Source of the DNA: Symsagittifera roscoffensis
Taxonomy: Eukaryota > Xenacoelomorpha > Acoela > Convolutidae
NCBI RefSeq assembly: GCF_963678635.1
Contig: NC_087071.1
Coordinates: 35,207,680 to 35,271,679, forward strand
DNA: 64,000 nt
Direction of reading: 5' to 3'
Program-made: the position numbers and the translations under genes
Notes under the pieces: model-generated
The model's input: the letters and a program-made list of their open reading frames with translations, nothing else
What the model was told of the DNA's origin: nothing
Databases searched by the model: none
Part shown: positions 20,286-31,920 of the stretch, in pieces
Layout: each line of letters begins with the position of its first letter
Numbering within the stretch: the first letter of the stretch is position 1

Positions 20286-22345
20286 TTCTCTGGTTTATCT
20301 GAAAAATTCTTGACTTTGTTTTCTCCCATCTGCAAGTTCTTTTAAGGGTTTCCATTTACATTGTCCGATTGCAACAAATTTTGGCGTGTGGACTAAATGA
20401 CCATGACAAACGTATTTGCTCTCCATACGTAGCCTTCTAGAAACCCTCCTCGTTATACCATAAAACTCTTGCTTTTGAGGGGTTCGGGAAAAGGAAGATG
20501 AGCCGACATTTCCTGCAACAATTTCGAAAAACTTGCATCGAAAAAAATTATGTTTGTTAGAATCTAACAATTTTTGTTGTGGTCTATGGCACTAATGTAT
20601 TGAATTAATGAAACTTGAAGTTTGTGCCACATTTTTTAAATCAAGTTTTAATGAAGAAAGACATATTCATTTCAATTCAAACGAGATTTTAAGAATCGAC
20701 CTTTTCGAAGAATTTGATCGATCTACATTTTGAGCATAATGAAAAAACTGCTTGTTTAATGATTATTTTTCTATTATTCTTCTAATTCTCGTTATTTCCA
20801 GGAACGTTTTCTGTAGATAATTGGGTGTCCAGGACGGTTTTACAGGTTATTCTTTTTTAAAAAAACTTGACCATCTTATCTGCAATTTTCAAATTGAAAT
20901 TTTTAAGTTTGTGTTGTGTAATTTTTAAAAGGTAATTTTAAAAATGAACAGCAAAAATCTAAATTTCTCAGTCGATAAAACAATTCATGGCGAAAAGCTT
21001 AAAGTTTTCTTTTGTGATTTTTGTCGGTAAGTCACTGAATTAAAAAAGTATATGCATAACCTTATCCTGGTCATATTTTACCGAGGAGGGTCTTAAAACC
21101 AGTTTGAATCAAAAAATTTATTTTCATTTCAGTTCAACCGAGAGAATTTTATAAATTAAGCATTTGGATGTTTTAATTTTTCCGCATAAAGTAAAAAATG
21201 GTTAAGTTAAAAAACAATTTCTGGTGAATCTTTAGTTTTTCATTAATCCCAGGAAAAGTTTCTATTCAAAAGTATTTTTTCTATTCAAAGAGGACATCGG
21301 TTAAAAAACACTTTTAATCTTGATCATTTCAATCATCACATTTTGTTATTTTGTTTTCAAAAAAAAGTGTTAAGAGTAAACTCCAAAAGTTTACATACAA
21401 AATTGGATAAAAAAACTTAATACAAATAAGCTTGAGTTTTATTCTTTGATTTTTTTAAAACAAAACTTCACTAGTAAATAAGGTTGTAAAAACATTTCAA
21501 ATGATATCAATAATTGTAGTTAGAATTTAATCGGATTTGAATCAACAAAAAAATAAACTATGAATTCGTTGAATTGATTGTTTGAAAATCATCTTTATTG
21601 AATGCAAATTAAATTATATTTGTAATTTCCAAGTGTAAGGAAATGTTGTTATCCGATTTTTCAGTTCAAGTGAAACTTGAAAATTTTATGAAATGAGCAA
21701 TTCAATTTTTTAAACTAGCTAACGAAAAAAATCAATTACAATTAATTACGAGGCAAAACTATGCAACGGATAGGTGCAACTTTTGATTTCTGTATGTTCC
21801 TGGATTCCAGAGACAAGACTTTGAAGATGTTCCAAAATGTAAGTGGAATCCACTTATAAAAATTTCGTGGATTCTGCGTAAAAATACCTGTAATGTTAGA
21901 AATTTTGGCACATCCGTAGGCCTAAGCAAGTGTCTACTGATAACGCCAATATAAGCGGATTCCACAAATATAAATGGATCTTATATGTGTTTATTGTTCT
22001 AAACTGAATGAGTCCTTGGCGATCAGAACTAAATTTTATCTTGTTGTTCCGACTTTTGTAATAAAAGTAATGGAATAGATATGCTCGGGGCGGGTTTTTT
22101 TCGTCAGACAAATTTCGCATTTTAGTCCTTGGTGATCATTTAGGAGCTGAAGCTAGAATTATTATCAAGCAAAAGCAGATCTTAAAGCCAGGATTTAAAC
22201 ATTTTTATTGGATCCAACAACAAACATTAAATCATTGTTCAACTATAATGGTGGATTTACCCTATTTGTTTTTAGATTAAAGGAAATGTAATAATAATTC
22301 AGCATTATAACGCATGAATTAGATTACCTCAATTTCTTTTCATTC
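20286..22345. other. About 2 kb insertion within the right arm
   Basis: This block is missing between 8160 and 8165 of the left arm. It is AT-rich with one exon-like minus-strand frame at its left end. It may be an insertion into the right arm or a deletion from the left arm. No terminal repeats were found by eye. Confidence 0.5.
20295..20520 (-). pseudogene. Possible terminal exon, unrecognised
   Basis: On the minus strand, an acceptor-like TTGTTGCAG ends near 20515 and is followed by an open frame: NVGSSSFSRTPQKQEF, then MESKYVCHGHLVHTPK and FVAIGQCKWKPLKEL, with the stop at about 20295. The composition is basic and typical of protein, unlike the poly-K/F noise around it. There is no paralogue in the window and no known domain. 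The ATG near 20570 lies before the acceptor and is probably not the start. Confidence 0.35.
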
Positions 22346-22369
22346 TTTAAATTTTCGAATTTGGAAAAG

Positions 22370-22500
22370 TGTTCATTCTCTCAGTATTTGAGACAAGAAA
22401 TATGTTCATTTCTTCAGTAATTGAGATCAGAAAAGTGTTCATTCTTTCAGTATTTGAGATCATAAAGTTGTTCAGTCTTTCAATATTCGAGTTTTAGCTG
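22370..22500 (-). repeat. Minisatellite, right-arm copy
   Basis: CAGTATTTGAGAT-type units are spaced about 33-36 bp apart. This is the reverse complement of the 8047-8162 array, with diverged units (CAGTAATTGAGAT, CAATATTCGAG). Confidence 0.8.
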
Positions 22501-22889
22501 GTGAGGTCAAATTGCAGGCAGTAAAAGAGATTGAACTGTTGGGCAGTCTTGTTGATGACCCACAAAATAGATTTTTTATAGAAAGGTAAGTTCAAGGCGT
22601 AACGATATATGTGTTGCTAGAATCTGCAAACAAAATGCGGATTCCGCTTTTAATTTGCAGATTCTGCTTGCAATTGCGAAGTCTGCAATAGCTGAATTTT
22701 ATTACACGTATATTTTTTTATTTGTTGCCGCAAATATTGTTGCCGATTCCGCAAGACCGCCTATTTTGGAGCAATTTTGAGCAGTATAGCGTTTTAGCTT
22801 TGCTATTTCTTTGTGGAATGCAAAACAGCAAAGCAGATGAAAGAAAATAGCATTGTTGCGGATCCCGTGCCAAATCTGATTTTTCCTGT

Positions 22890-23110
22890 TGTGAAATCTG
22901 TACAATTGACAAAATGAGCAGTTTGGCCTCGTTTTGCAGGACCGTAAGATCAACTACAACTTATCTTTTGATATCCCTTCTTTGTATAACTCTTATCAAG
23001 ATTAAACGACCCATAGAAAAATCAGCCGAAGTTATTCACTGATAGCTGATAACCGTAGATTCCTTTTGAGCTGCAAAAAAGGAAGACTGCTCGTATCAAG
23101 GCAAAGCCCT
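22890..23110 (-). pseudogene. Decayed exon shared by both inverted arms (right copy)
   Basis: The minus-strand reading CSSKGIYGYQLSVNNF lies just after a TTTTTTGCAG acceptor-like site. It is followed, through stops, by FNLDKS and KRGQTAHFVNCTD. It corresponds to the left-arm copy at 7490-7690 on the plus strand. Confidence 0.45.
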
Positions 23111-23288
23111 GAATGTTCCGACTGCTTTTTAAAGTCCATGAAGCAGTAATAACATGAAAAATTAAACATAAAAAATCGAAATACAATTTTTTTACTTTGT
23201 GGTTTTTGCAAAAATCATCATACCACATGCCCTATAAAGTAAAAATGATAAGTTTTGCTCCTAGTAACAAATCAATTGTGGCAACTAA

Positions 23289-23384
23289 GCTTCCTTCAAA
23301 CAAATTGGAACGATTTCTCAGACGGATTAAATCCTTGCTTCCTTCAAATAAATTGGAATGATTTGTAAAACGGATTAAATATAT
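23289..23384. repeat. Two-unit 48 bp tandem repeat
   Basis: GCTTCCTTCAAACAAATTGG at 23289 recurs as GCTTCCTTCAAATAAATTGG at 23337. Both are followed by GGATTAAAT-ending blocks. Confidence 0.8.
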
Positions 23385-24277
23385 CGCGTTTTAATTGCCC
23401 CAAACTAGCCAAAATGGCAGTTTTCAAACCCTGGTAACTTAACAAAAAACGATCACAGGTGAAATAAATTTTCAAATTTAAGCTCAGGACGAAAATAGCT
23501 TTCGAAAAAAAAATTGTCAAAATTGGCTAGTTTAAAAGGCCAAATTTGTCTGAAGAAAAAAAAACCACTGCGAGCATAAATACTCTTACTTTTGCTACAA
23601 AAGTCGGAACAACAAGATAAAAATTAGGTCTGATCAACATTGGCTCAAGAAAATAAACGCATTTAGTTGTGTTTTGATTACCTTCAGAGTCAGTTAAAAC
23701 GTGTTTGGTTCAGGGATATTAAACTAGAATAACGTTACCGCTTGCAGACTACTACTCTCCCACTTTTGCTTTAATTGGGTTAGTAGCCCAATTACTGAAA
23801 AAACCTATAATACCGGTAGACCAAAAATCCGGAGGTGTTGCTTCCGAAAATTGGTTTTTGAATATCATTTTTTGGCTCATCATGCTAGATCAACTTTCAT
23901 TTTGCAACCAAATAGAAGGAATAATTTGTGTACTCTCATGACATAATACGAAGAGCTAATTGCTGTGCCCATACTAAGTGTTGAAATTGCTATTTCGATA
24001 CTTGAAATAAATTCTTTATATAAACAACTTAACTGTATCTCAAATCATAAAGATAAAGTTTCAGAAGTCAACCGAAGTTGTCGGACACTCCGAAGGCAAA
24101 TAATTGTCAATGATGTCTAGTACCAGATAGATACAGAATGGTTGACAAATGAATTTAAACAATTAAATAAGACTGAAATGACTATTTTAGCACTATGACA
24201 CAAGTCTCCTGTACTTGTTTTCAAACCTATGATGTTTTTACGGAAAATTTTAGTAACTTTGGTAAGTTTTCAGGACA
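23385..24277. other. Spacer, nothing clear
   Basis: AT-rich sequence without a supported gene or repeat. Confidence 0.4.
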
Positions 24278-24285
24278 TTTGTGAG

Positions 24286-24627
24286 CAGGGGTGGATTTAG
24301 GAGGGGGCGAGGGCGGGACGCTTCTTCTCTCCTCGCGAATTCGTTCCCCTTCCGACCCAAAGGGTCCCCCTTTGTACTATTTTGAAATATCCGTTTCTGG
24401 TGACGGATCGTATAAAACTTTTAGAGGCGCCTTCGCCGCCAATATACAGTTATTTTGAGGGGGGAGCGTGCTATATACACTTAATTTTTTGTCGTAATTT
24501 TCCAAAAAGTGCCTAAAATTCCCCTTTTAAGCCTGTTTTTTTCTTCAAAATTTTGCATGCGGCGCAGAAAATTTGATCAAAACATGAAAAGGTCCACAAA
24601 AAATTCGAACCGACTAGATCCGCCCTG
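24286..24627 (+). mobile_element. hAT-type non-autonomous element, second full copy
   Basis: The ends are CAGGGGTGGATTTAGG and CTAGATCCGCCCTG, flanked by TTTGTGAG at both 24278-24285 and 24628-24635. The interior matches 19349-19751: CCGACCCAAAGGGTCCCCC, TACTATTTTGAAATATCC, GCGGCGCAGAAAA. At 342 bp it is shorter than the other copy by several internal deletions. Confidence 0.92.
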
Positions 24628-24635
24628 TTTGTGAG

Positions 24636-27516
24636 ATGTAACAAAAATTTTCAGAGGTTGCGAAATTTCTCTGGCTTTTTGTTTGAGCTGATTGTTCTAA
24701 ATCCAGTTCTGCAGCACGATACACCTTTAAAAAAAATTTTTGACAACATGACTTCATTTAATGTAAAAACAATGGACTGAATCATACTACCCGAAGTCCA
24801 GCGGTTATGATTCATCGTACCTCCAATTCGTCATCCCGTGCATATATGAAAATGGATTGAGCTTGCGCCTACAATGCTACTTAATTACGACCAATTTTTC
24901 TCTTTTATTGTAAAAAGCAGTGCAGACAAGCGCAAATATTCTCACTGGAATTATTTTTTCCAAAACTCATAGTTTTGTTAAGAGAGCTGGCATGCTTTGT
25001 CTTTTAAAATTACAAAGAAGCTCGCTAGTGAATTAATCAAATCCTAAATTGACACGTGTGCAAGTAAAAAAGAAAAATCTGAATAGAAACCAAAGCATTC
25101 AACAATGGAAAACATGTTTTTTGACAAAAATGAACTGCTGGAAATGTTTGAAAGAGTAAAACCTTCTGATCAAACCTGTTATAGCATCATTGCCTGTAGT
25201 CAGCGACTAGATAGCTGGTTGAATTGTCCACCTTTTGACTCTCAGAGTAATGGGTCATCCGTTCTTTTGAAGCCGTGTTGCTGGTTTTATTTTTCCGGAA
25301 TTTAAAAAAAAATCGTAGATCTCTCGTCAATAAATTTATGAAAATATCCAGAAACAAAAAGTAAGAAAAAAATTATTATGGAAAAAGTTAACGCGACTGA
25401 GTGAGTGGAAATGAGAAAGGGAATAAAAAATAATCAAAAAATTAGACCGGTCCAATTTTAAGGCAAGAATGCTTCAATATACCTTTATCTAATTTTAATC
25501 TCATAGACTTTGTTTCATCGTTTCACCTTCCACTCTTGGGGAAGTCCGCAGTAGTTTCATATTTTGTGTTTCTTTACTAATTGAAAAGACTTTTTTCACT
25601 CAGTCTTTGTGAACAAAAGACTAGGTATTTATGATTTTTTTCTTCCTTTCAAGGCAGAACTTTTTAACCGATCAGCTTGTATGACGACACACTTTCATTT
25701 TGATTTTCGACAAAAAACTTCGTGAAAAGTTTTGAAAAGCAATCCAATCTTGAAAGAATCCAACCTTGGAAAAAAGTCCACTCTGATCTCAAGTAAACTA
25801 TTAAAACAAAAGTATTTTATGTTCATGTACTATTTGCAAAACTACAAATTATACACAAAAATTAAATTAAAAGCTAAATATCAAGAATCCTGTATGAAAT
25901 TAAAAAAAAAACAATTAGCATCCTTCAATTCAAATTGGAACAATTTTGCAGTACGGGATGATTCGCCACGCGTTAATATTGCGCGTCAAATTTCCAGCAT
26001 CAAAATATCAGAGCGCTCTTATTGTTACTTTAATTCATTAGTGAGCGTTAAACAACAATCTTTCAGTCAAGATAGTCCGGTGAAGTGCTCACCTTCTGGG
26101 ACCATGAAGATCTTTAAATCAATCACCTTAGGGTTCTGAAAACAAAACTACTCAGTGCATATATTTTTCCTTACGTTTTTCGAAACTCGGAACAATTATG
26201 GTGTGTTTAATTCTACTGAATGTATTTTGAATTAACCGCAACTCGTATATTACTAAGTTAGTTTGGAATTTATCCAAGATTGTTTATTGATGCCATTATT
26301 TCAGGTCAAATTGAGCGCACTGCAAAAAAAAAATACATGATTTTTTGGCACGCTCTGAAACCCGTCGCTTCACATTGTTACACTAATTTATGATTTAAAG
26401 GTGTTAAAAACGCGGTTTGAATTAAGATGTTCACTATTTTTGAGCCACGCTCGATTAATCTGAATTTTTGCATAAACAAACCTCTATCATTGCTCTGCAG
26501 AACAAACTGGAAATTAGTTGCTTAACTTAGACTGAGCACAACAATGGAATACCTATGCTTAATAAGATCATTTGAACTTATTTCACTGGGAAAATACCAA
26601 AAAGGATTGGTATTCCCAAAAACTTACTCTCTTTACATACCATTTTGCAATACGTGTTACTAACTCGACTATGTAATCACAACTGTGCACAACATTGCTT
26701 TAGCACTGCATTTAGGCTACTTCTGAATCTGAATGACTTGAAAACTTGAAAAAAGTAACTTAGCGTTTCAGAAAGGCTGTTAGGTTGTTAACATTGACTT
26801 AAAATTTGCAAAACTAATCTGAAACAATATTATGCTTTTTGAGTAAGTGATCCAGAAAACTGTTCCAGATATAACGACTTTAAAAATCGAATGATTCGAA
26901 ACAATTATTTCGAATGAGACAACTCGCTTTTTATCAAATGAAGAAAAAAGACTTAAAATTGGTAAAGAAAACGAAAGTTTTTTTTAAAAAAAATCCCTTT
27001 GAGGTTGCTATGATTCTCCACAAGAAATTCATCTCGAGAAAATATGGACTGATAAGTATGGTAAATTAATCGACTTTTTGATTCATCAGATAAATCAGAT
27101 TTCCCAAAAACAATCAAAAGCCAATTTACTGACTCTGTGTGCCCACTTACTGATTTTGCATAGAGGACTGGAGGTTCTTCAGCAGATACTTTTAAAAAGT
27201 AATTTGTACATCGCAATACAAAAAAAAAACAGTTTCCAGTCGGTTGAACACTCTTAGGTGCTTTTTAACAAAGTTTTCCACTTTTTTTAAAATTAAGTTG
27301 ATTACATTTTTATAATGAAACAAGAAACACAAACAACAAAAACCCTGCTGAAAAGTAGCTAAATAAATAGCCCTACTTGATAATGAAGAACCTTGATTTT
27401 AACAAGCTCGTTTGTCGTTACGATAGCAATTTCTATACCGTTGCAACTTCAATCCAAATATCAGGAGAACCTTCAATTCAAAAGCAATTTTGATGATTGT
27501 TTAAAATAGAATCTCT
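24636..27516. other. Spacer with three weak exon-like frames
   Basis: Candidate frames are plus 25105-25305 (ATG start, MENMFFDKNELLEMF then a Cys-rich end), plus 25732-26139 (135 codons but opened by TTG, low-complexity K/L-rich start) and minus 27216-26953 (KSVSGHTESVNWLLIVFG, opened by TTG). None shows a known motif or a paralogue. I would not annotate them as genes without expression data. Confidence 0.3.
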
Positions 27517-28041
27517 ATGACAATGATTTTTATATTACTTTTAAATACTCTTCAACCTAGTTTCATTAATGGGGCAAATATTATTGTATACCCCACAGTT
27601 GGAGCAAATTGGACTACCACAACATTTATAATCCCAACTGAAATTTCCGGCAGACGTTTTTGGTCCATATGCAGTAAACAAAACAATTTTTATTGTCTTT
27701 CTTCTTATGAAACTGATGAGGATGATTTCAAGCTAGCAGTTGCAATCAGTGTGTATGATTTTAGCGTGCCACCTCACGACTTGGACTCTCATCGGAAATT
27801 ATCTGTTTTTTCACATAACGCTCACCGTGCCGCAGATAAAGCTTTTCTACCAATGTATCAGAGACACAATTTTTTGCTGGGTTGTTGTGCACAACAGTAC
27901 AACATTTATTATCGTCATGGTTTACAGACTTTGAAACTCCCACCAGACTCATACGTATCCAAAATGACGGACTATTCCGAAGACAAAAAAAATTTGAATC
28001 TAATTTGGTCCTATTATTTGAAAGATTGTGATGTCAATATC
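27517..28041 (+). CDS. Secreted protein, exon 1 (signal peptide)
   Basis: The ATG at 27517 opens a signal peptide of about 20 residues (MTMIFILLLN..., a hydrophobic core ending near NGA), so the product should be secreted. The frame stays open to a TAG at 28156-28158 (213 codons). A phase-0 donor, ATC|GTAACT at 28041/28042, fits the next exon, giving 175 residues here. Cysteines fall at about residues 52, 60, 123, 124 and 171, and N31-W-T is a possible glycosylation site. Codon use and composition look protein-like, unlike flanking noise. No domain is certain. The splice choice is inferred; an unspliced 213-residue protein is the alternative. Upstream sequence (27400-27500) recurs beside the decayed paralogue at 57.6 kb. 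Confidence 0.6.
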
Positions 28042-28489
28042 GTAACTAAATTGGGTTTCGGAAAGGGCAGGCTGGTCAGAAACCATCATAAAAGCGGATT
28101 TTATTCTCATAGATTAGGTTGGTTGTTTTCTCTCGAATGGCCAAAACTCTCTAGCTAGTGGTCCAAATATGTCCTAATTCGATTCCAATTTCCCTTCCTA
28201 TCGTATAATTAAATTAAAAAACTGTTCAAAATTTGATGTAACTATTTGCATAAGAAATACTACTAAATTAGGTTGACTTGTTAAAGCTAACGTATTGTAT
28301 AGCAAGTTAGGACATTGAAAAACGTTTACTTAAGAGTTCTCATCTTGAACTCCGAAAAAATTCAAAACCAAAAAAAGGAACCCGAAAAAACATTCTTTTC
28401 GCTGTTTCACTAATTTTTGTTTGTATCAGTGTATTTCAATTTTTATTTTTACTTGATTTTTTTTGTTTGGAAATTTTTTTTAAAAACAG
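28042..28489 (+). other. Proposed intron of the secreted-protein gene
   Basis: It begins GTAACT and ends TTTTTTTTAAAAACAG. The 3' half is T-rich, as expected for an acceptor tract. The length of 448 bp preserves reading phase 0 between the two open stretches. Confidence 0.4.
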
Positions 28490-28696
28490 ATATCTCGTTC
28501 CGGGCAGTCGAAAAGAAATCAACCATTAGGCGTTCCATATCGTATACAAATGGGTAACTTTTGGAGCCCGGATATCCCGTACGAAAACCCAGGAGACTTT
28601 GTGACTTTCAAGTGGTTCAAAAAGAATATCATGTGTCATGCTCAGCCTTGGATATGTGAGAACACTGAAGAAACAAAAATATTTGAAGGAGATTGA
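28490..28696 (+). CDS. Secreted protein, exon 2, C-type-lectin-like end
   Basis: The 68 codons after the acceptor read ISRSGQSKRNQPLGVPY and end ...ETKIFEGD at TGA 28694-28696. The segment FWSPDIPYENPGDFVTFKW followed by NIMCHAQPWICEN resembles the last third of C-type lectin-like domains: W near a P-x-x-N loop, V-x-F-x-x-W, then two closing cysteines with ICE. The WND calcium-site motif is absent, so sugar binding by the canonical site is unlikely. The same exon survives in decayed form at 58115-58275. The family assignment is inference from pattern only. Confidence 0.5.
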   Translation: MSRSGQSKRNQPLGVPYRIQMGNFWSPDIPYENPGDFVTFKWFKKNIMCHAQPWICENTEETKIFEGD

Positions 28697-30895
28697 ACGG
28701 TTTTTTGGTTAAAATCGTCATCGAGGCATGTGACTGAACGATATGACTCTGCGACGAAGACATGATTTGAGAAAACCCTTCAACACTTTTTCAAAAGTAT
28801 TTTAATGAAAGACACCTGATCCTTTGGTATTGAAATCAGTTTCGCCTCAATTAAAATTTTCGTGTTTTCTAATTAAAAACAACCATGCAGGTATCAAAAT
28901 TGTCCGTGGTTAGATCACACTGGGCGGAAAATGGCCAGTGGAAAAAAAAAAGTTCCCCGCAGACTTCTCCAATAGACAGAAAAAAGCTTTGAATTTTTTT
29001 GAAGTTGTTACCTTGCCTGGAAAATATGCAACTTTTGATGCATCATTGTTTCTTTCAAAATTTTATTTAACAGTTCAAAACTTATCTATGTTTCAAGATA
29101 GAGATGCCATGTTTCAAGATAGGGATTTTCCCTCATGTAATGATTTAGAATAGAATCTTGTAATAGAAGTTCCATATAATAGAAGTTCCATAAGTTGAGA
29201 TAGGACATATCGTGGTAAGTTTCAAATGACAAGTGTTTTAGTTTTTACAAACTCCGGTATAATCACTGATTCATGTAAGCTCGTACCTCAAAAGGGTTGA
29301 CTTCAGGTTTTCTATGGAAGAGATTTTTATCTCAGATTTTTGGTTCCAATTTGATGATAATCAGAGAAAACGTGACAATTTTTTATAGTTGATTGATTCT
29401 TGCCCTTATTATTCTGAAAAGATGACAGCTGCCTTCTAATAATTTATTTTATGACTTTATTTATTTTAAGTTATTTTACGTTATAATCCCACGTTATCTT
29501 ATGATTATTATATTAGAAGCACAGAAGAATTTCCCCACGGAGGCAATGAAATGAGGCGTAGTTTGTTTTGTTCATAGATTGAAGTTTCGAATTTAAGAAA
29601 AAACATCCAATTAAAACTGCATGGCTTTTCATTTTACACTAAGTTATACATGCGCTTACAGTAAAAACTTCAACCAAACAAATGTTTTTATCAAACTATC
29701 AAATTAGTTTCACATTACTTATTCATTCTGACCTTATCTTTGCTGCAATTGCCTTTAATAATTACTTCCTTGCCTTCCTTATTAACTTCCATTTCAATCA
29801 TCTAAAAAGTCTAAGAAGTTGTTGAAATTTCCAAAAAGGACCGTCAATTTTGATTTTTTTTAGCTCTGGCAGAAACTGCCACCGAGAAAATTTTAATGTC
29901 GTGAAAGTTTTTGCGTTCGATTTTTTTGCACGTACTTTATCATCTATCTCTCACGGAAGCAAGAGTTTAAAAAATATTTAAAAATTTTAGAAGGTGGCTA
30001 CAATTTATAATTTCAACCTTGAAAGGTAGCATCATTTTATCTATTTCATCGAAGACTCTTGGGCAACCAAATCATCCAGACATCAGCAATGATTTTTTTT
30101 CATCAAAATTTTATTTGCCAAGGTTCTTTTTGTAAAAGAAGAGGAGCTTAAAATGTTAACATACGAAGTTAAATAAACCACCCATATCATCGTATACTTC
30201 ATTTTTTTTCGCAATTTTTTTAGCATAACAAAAACAAACCGCCATTAAATAAAATAATTAATATAAAGCAAACCTTGATTATCATGAAAGTTCTGGCAGA
30301 ACCAAAAACTAATTAATGCTGAGTATAATGCTCATTATCCACAAGATCAAAAGATCAGTTGTTTGTGATTTTTGAGGAACTGTTTGACATAAATTTTTGC
30401 TAAAAAGGAGTAGGTTGATCTTTTACTTCCCCGAGAATCAGTAAGACAGCTAATTTTTTTCAATCAAGCAATAATCAAGCAAGGCTCTCCTCTGTCATTG
30501 TTTCGAGCTGACTTAATTTTGTGAAATAAAATTTTGTCAGCTGAATTTTTTTCCAGATTTATTTCAATAGGCTGAAAAAGTGAGAAAAAATCCATCATTG
30601 CAGTGACTTTTGACTGATATACATCTGAAAATGAGAAAACTTAATAAAAAATTGTACTTTCTAAACTATTGAAAATAAGGTTAGTTACTTGCATTGGGGC
30701 GGCGAATCTTCATATTTTTTGATACATACCATGTTTAATTCTCAAAAACGATTGGAATCTAAGCTTTACTCAAAACTGTTCCAGTGATTTCGAGAATTAA
30801 TTGCACAACATTCTTCGTCGTATTTCTTTTTAGAAGTAGAAATAAACAAAAACTGTCAAAATTTGACAAACTCTAAAACAAACAATTTTAACAAT
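28697..30895. other. AT-rich spacer, no gene supported
   Basis: A frame at 28938-29153 opens with GTG and shows a duplicated MFQDRD word (short 18 bp direct repeat at about 29090-29125). ATAGAAGTTCCATA is also duplicated at 29163/29178. Otherwise I see only low-complexity DNA. Confidence 0.4.
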
Positions 30896-30980
30896 TCCAA
30901 CCCGAGGATTTGAGATTTTTCTCCCTGATCCTGGAGAAATTGTTCTATCAGAGAATAGATGCGTATCAAACTCTAAGACA
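30896..30980 (+). repeat. Direct repeat related to the 31.2 kb hairpin
   Basis: CCAACCCGAGGATTTGAGAT onward for about 80 bp is repeated almost exactly at 31222-31300, where the following bases add the other hairpin arm. Confidence 0.9.
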
Positions 30981-31235
30981 ATTTATTAATGTTTTACTTC
31001 AATGAAAAACGGAAAAACATTGAACAGTCAAGCTACTTCCACTAAGTTCTGGATAATGCAATTGCTCAGCAGCAGTCTGTAGTGAACTAAAATGAAAAAC
31101 TAGAAATTATGTTTCATAATAATCATCCTAAGGGAGATTCGGAGAGTCTACGTTAAACTCCACTTTTCGTTAGATACATGAGCTTCAATGAGAACTTGAA
31201 TCTTATGGAAAATTTGCCCTTCCAACCCGAGGATT

Positions 31236-31409
31236 TGAGATTTTTCTCCCTGATCCTGGAGAAATTGTTCTATCAGAGAATAGATGCGTATCAAACTCTT
31301 TCGGAAATTCTTCAGAGCTTCAGGTAGCTCTGAAGAAATTCCGAAAGAGATTGATACGCATTTATTCTCTGATAGAACATTTTCTCCAGAATCAGGGAGA
31401 AAAATCTCA
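31236..31409. repeat. Long hairpin, 84 bp arms with 6 nt loop
   Basis: TGAGATTTTTCTCCCTGATC... pairs with its reverse complement ending ...TCAGGGAGAAAAATCTCA. The arms close at CTTCAGAGCT|TCAGGT|AGCTCTGAAG (loop 31320-31325). There are only a few mismatches or small bulges. A transcript through it would give a near-perfect double-stranded RNA stem. Confidence 0.92.
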
Positions 31410-31659
31410 TTATTTAGGAGGTTCGCCTTTGATATAATTACTCGTGAAACATTTTAATTACAAAACACCGTGGTTCGGATTAAACTCATTCAAGCAAGGC
31501 CTGATAGACCAAATTTTAGTCTAAAGTGTGTTATTGTTTGATGTTTACAAGAAAAACTTTGCAGTTGAAACCATCTAAAATTGCAACGGAATCTCGAAGA
31601 AGAAATTACAATTGCTGGGAAATTATGGCGAAAATAATTCGTTTCATGAAACTCTTTTC

Positions 31660-31920
31660 AACTGTCAAAAATTTCATTTCACAGAGCGTATAGTTCCTCG
31701 GGTTCAGCAAGAACTGTTGCATTGCTCACTGTCGACTAATTGATTTCTGTCGCTATTTGTGCCTAATAGGGATATATTAATCTGGCGTTAAAAAACCGTT
31801 GTACTTTGGCGTGAAAAATTTTTCGTTTTTAGAATTGAGATCGTAGGAGATTTTTCACGAAAGTTAAATCAGGATCTGTTTTTTCATCTGAGTCATCCTC
31901 TGATTTCCCAAGTTTCATAC
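31660..31920 (-). pseudogene. Array motif: acidic SEDDSDE block, copy 1
   Basis: The minus strand near 31920-31850 reads KSEDDSDEKTDPDLTF then VKNLLRSQF before a stop. The following DNA matches 44400-44585 and 47050-47255, including GTTGCATTGCTCACTG versus CTTTATTGCTCACTG. This is the least damaged version of this block: the other copies carry a stop within the acidic run. The acidic serine-rich run resembles casein-kinase-2-type sites, but that is only a resemblance. Confidence 0.5.

Larger units (their letters stand above)
19150..23125 (-). repeat. Right arm of large inverted duplication (interrupted)
   Basis: This is the reverse-complement partner of 7471-8890. Two interruptions are absent from the left arm: the hAT-type element at 19349-19751, and about 2.0 kb at 20286-22345. 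Conserved blocks include CAATCAGCTTTACCATT (19235), GATATCTTTTGTCAGTTGC (20077), the minisatellite at 22370-22500, CAAGACCGCCTATTTT (22753) and GAAGTTATTCACTGATAGC (23030). Confidence 0.8.

Noticed and set aside
25732-26139. 135-codon plus-strand frame
   Set aside because: It is opened by TTG, begins with low-complexity K/L sequence, and has no motif, paralogue or splice context. It is left as spacer.
28938-29153. 71-codon frame with repeated MFQDRD
   Set aside because: It starts at GTG, has a lysine run from a poly-A stretch, and the repeat is an 18 bp DNA duplication. No coding support.
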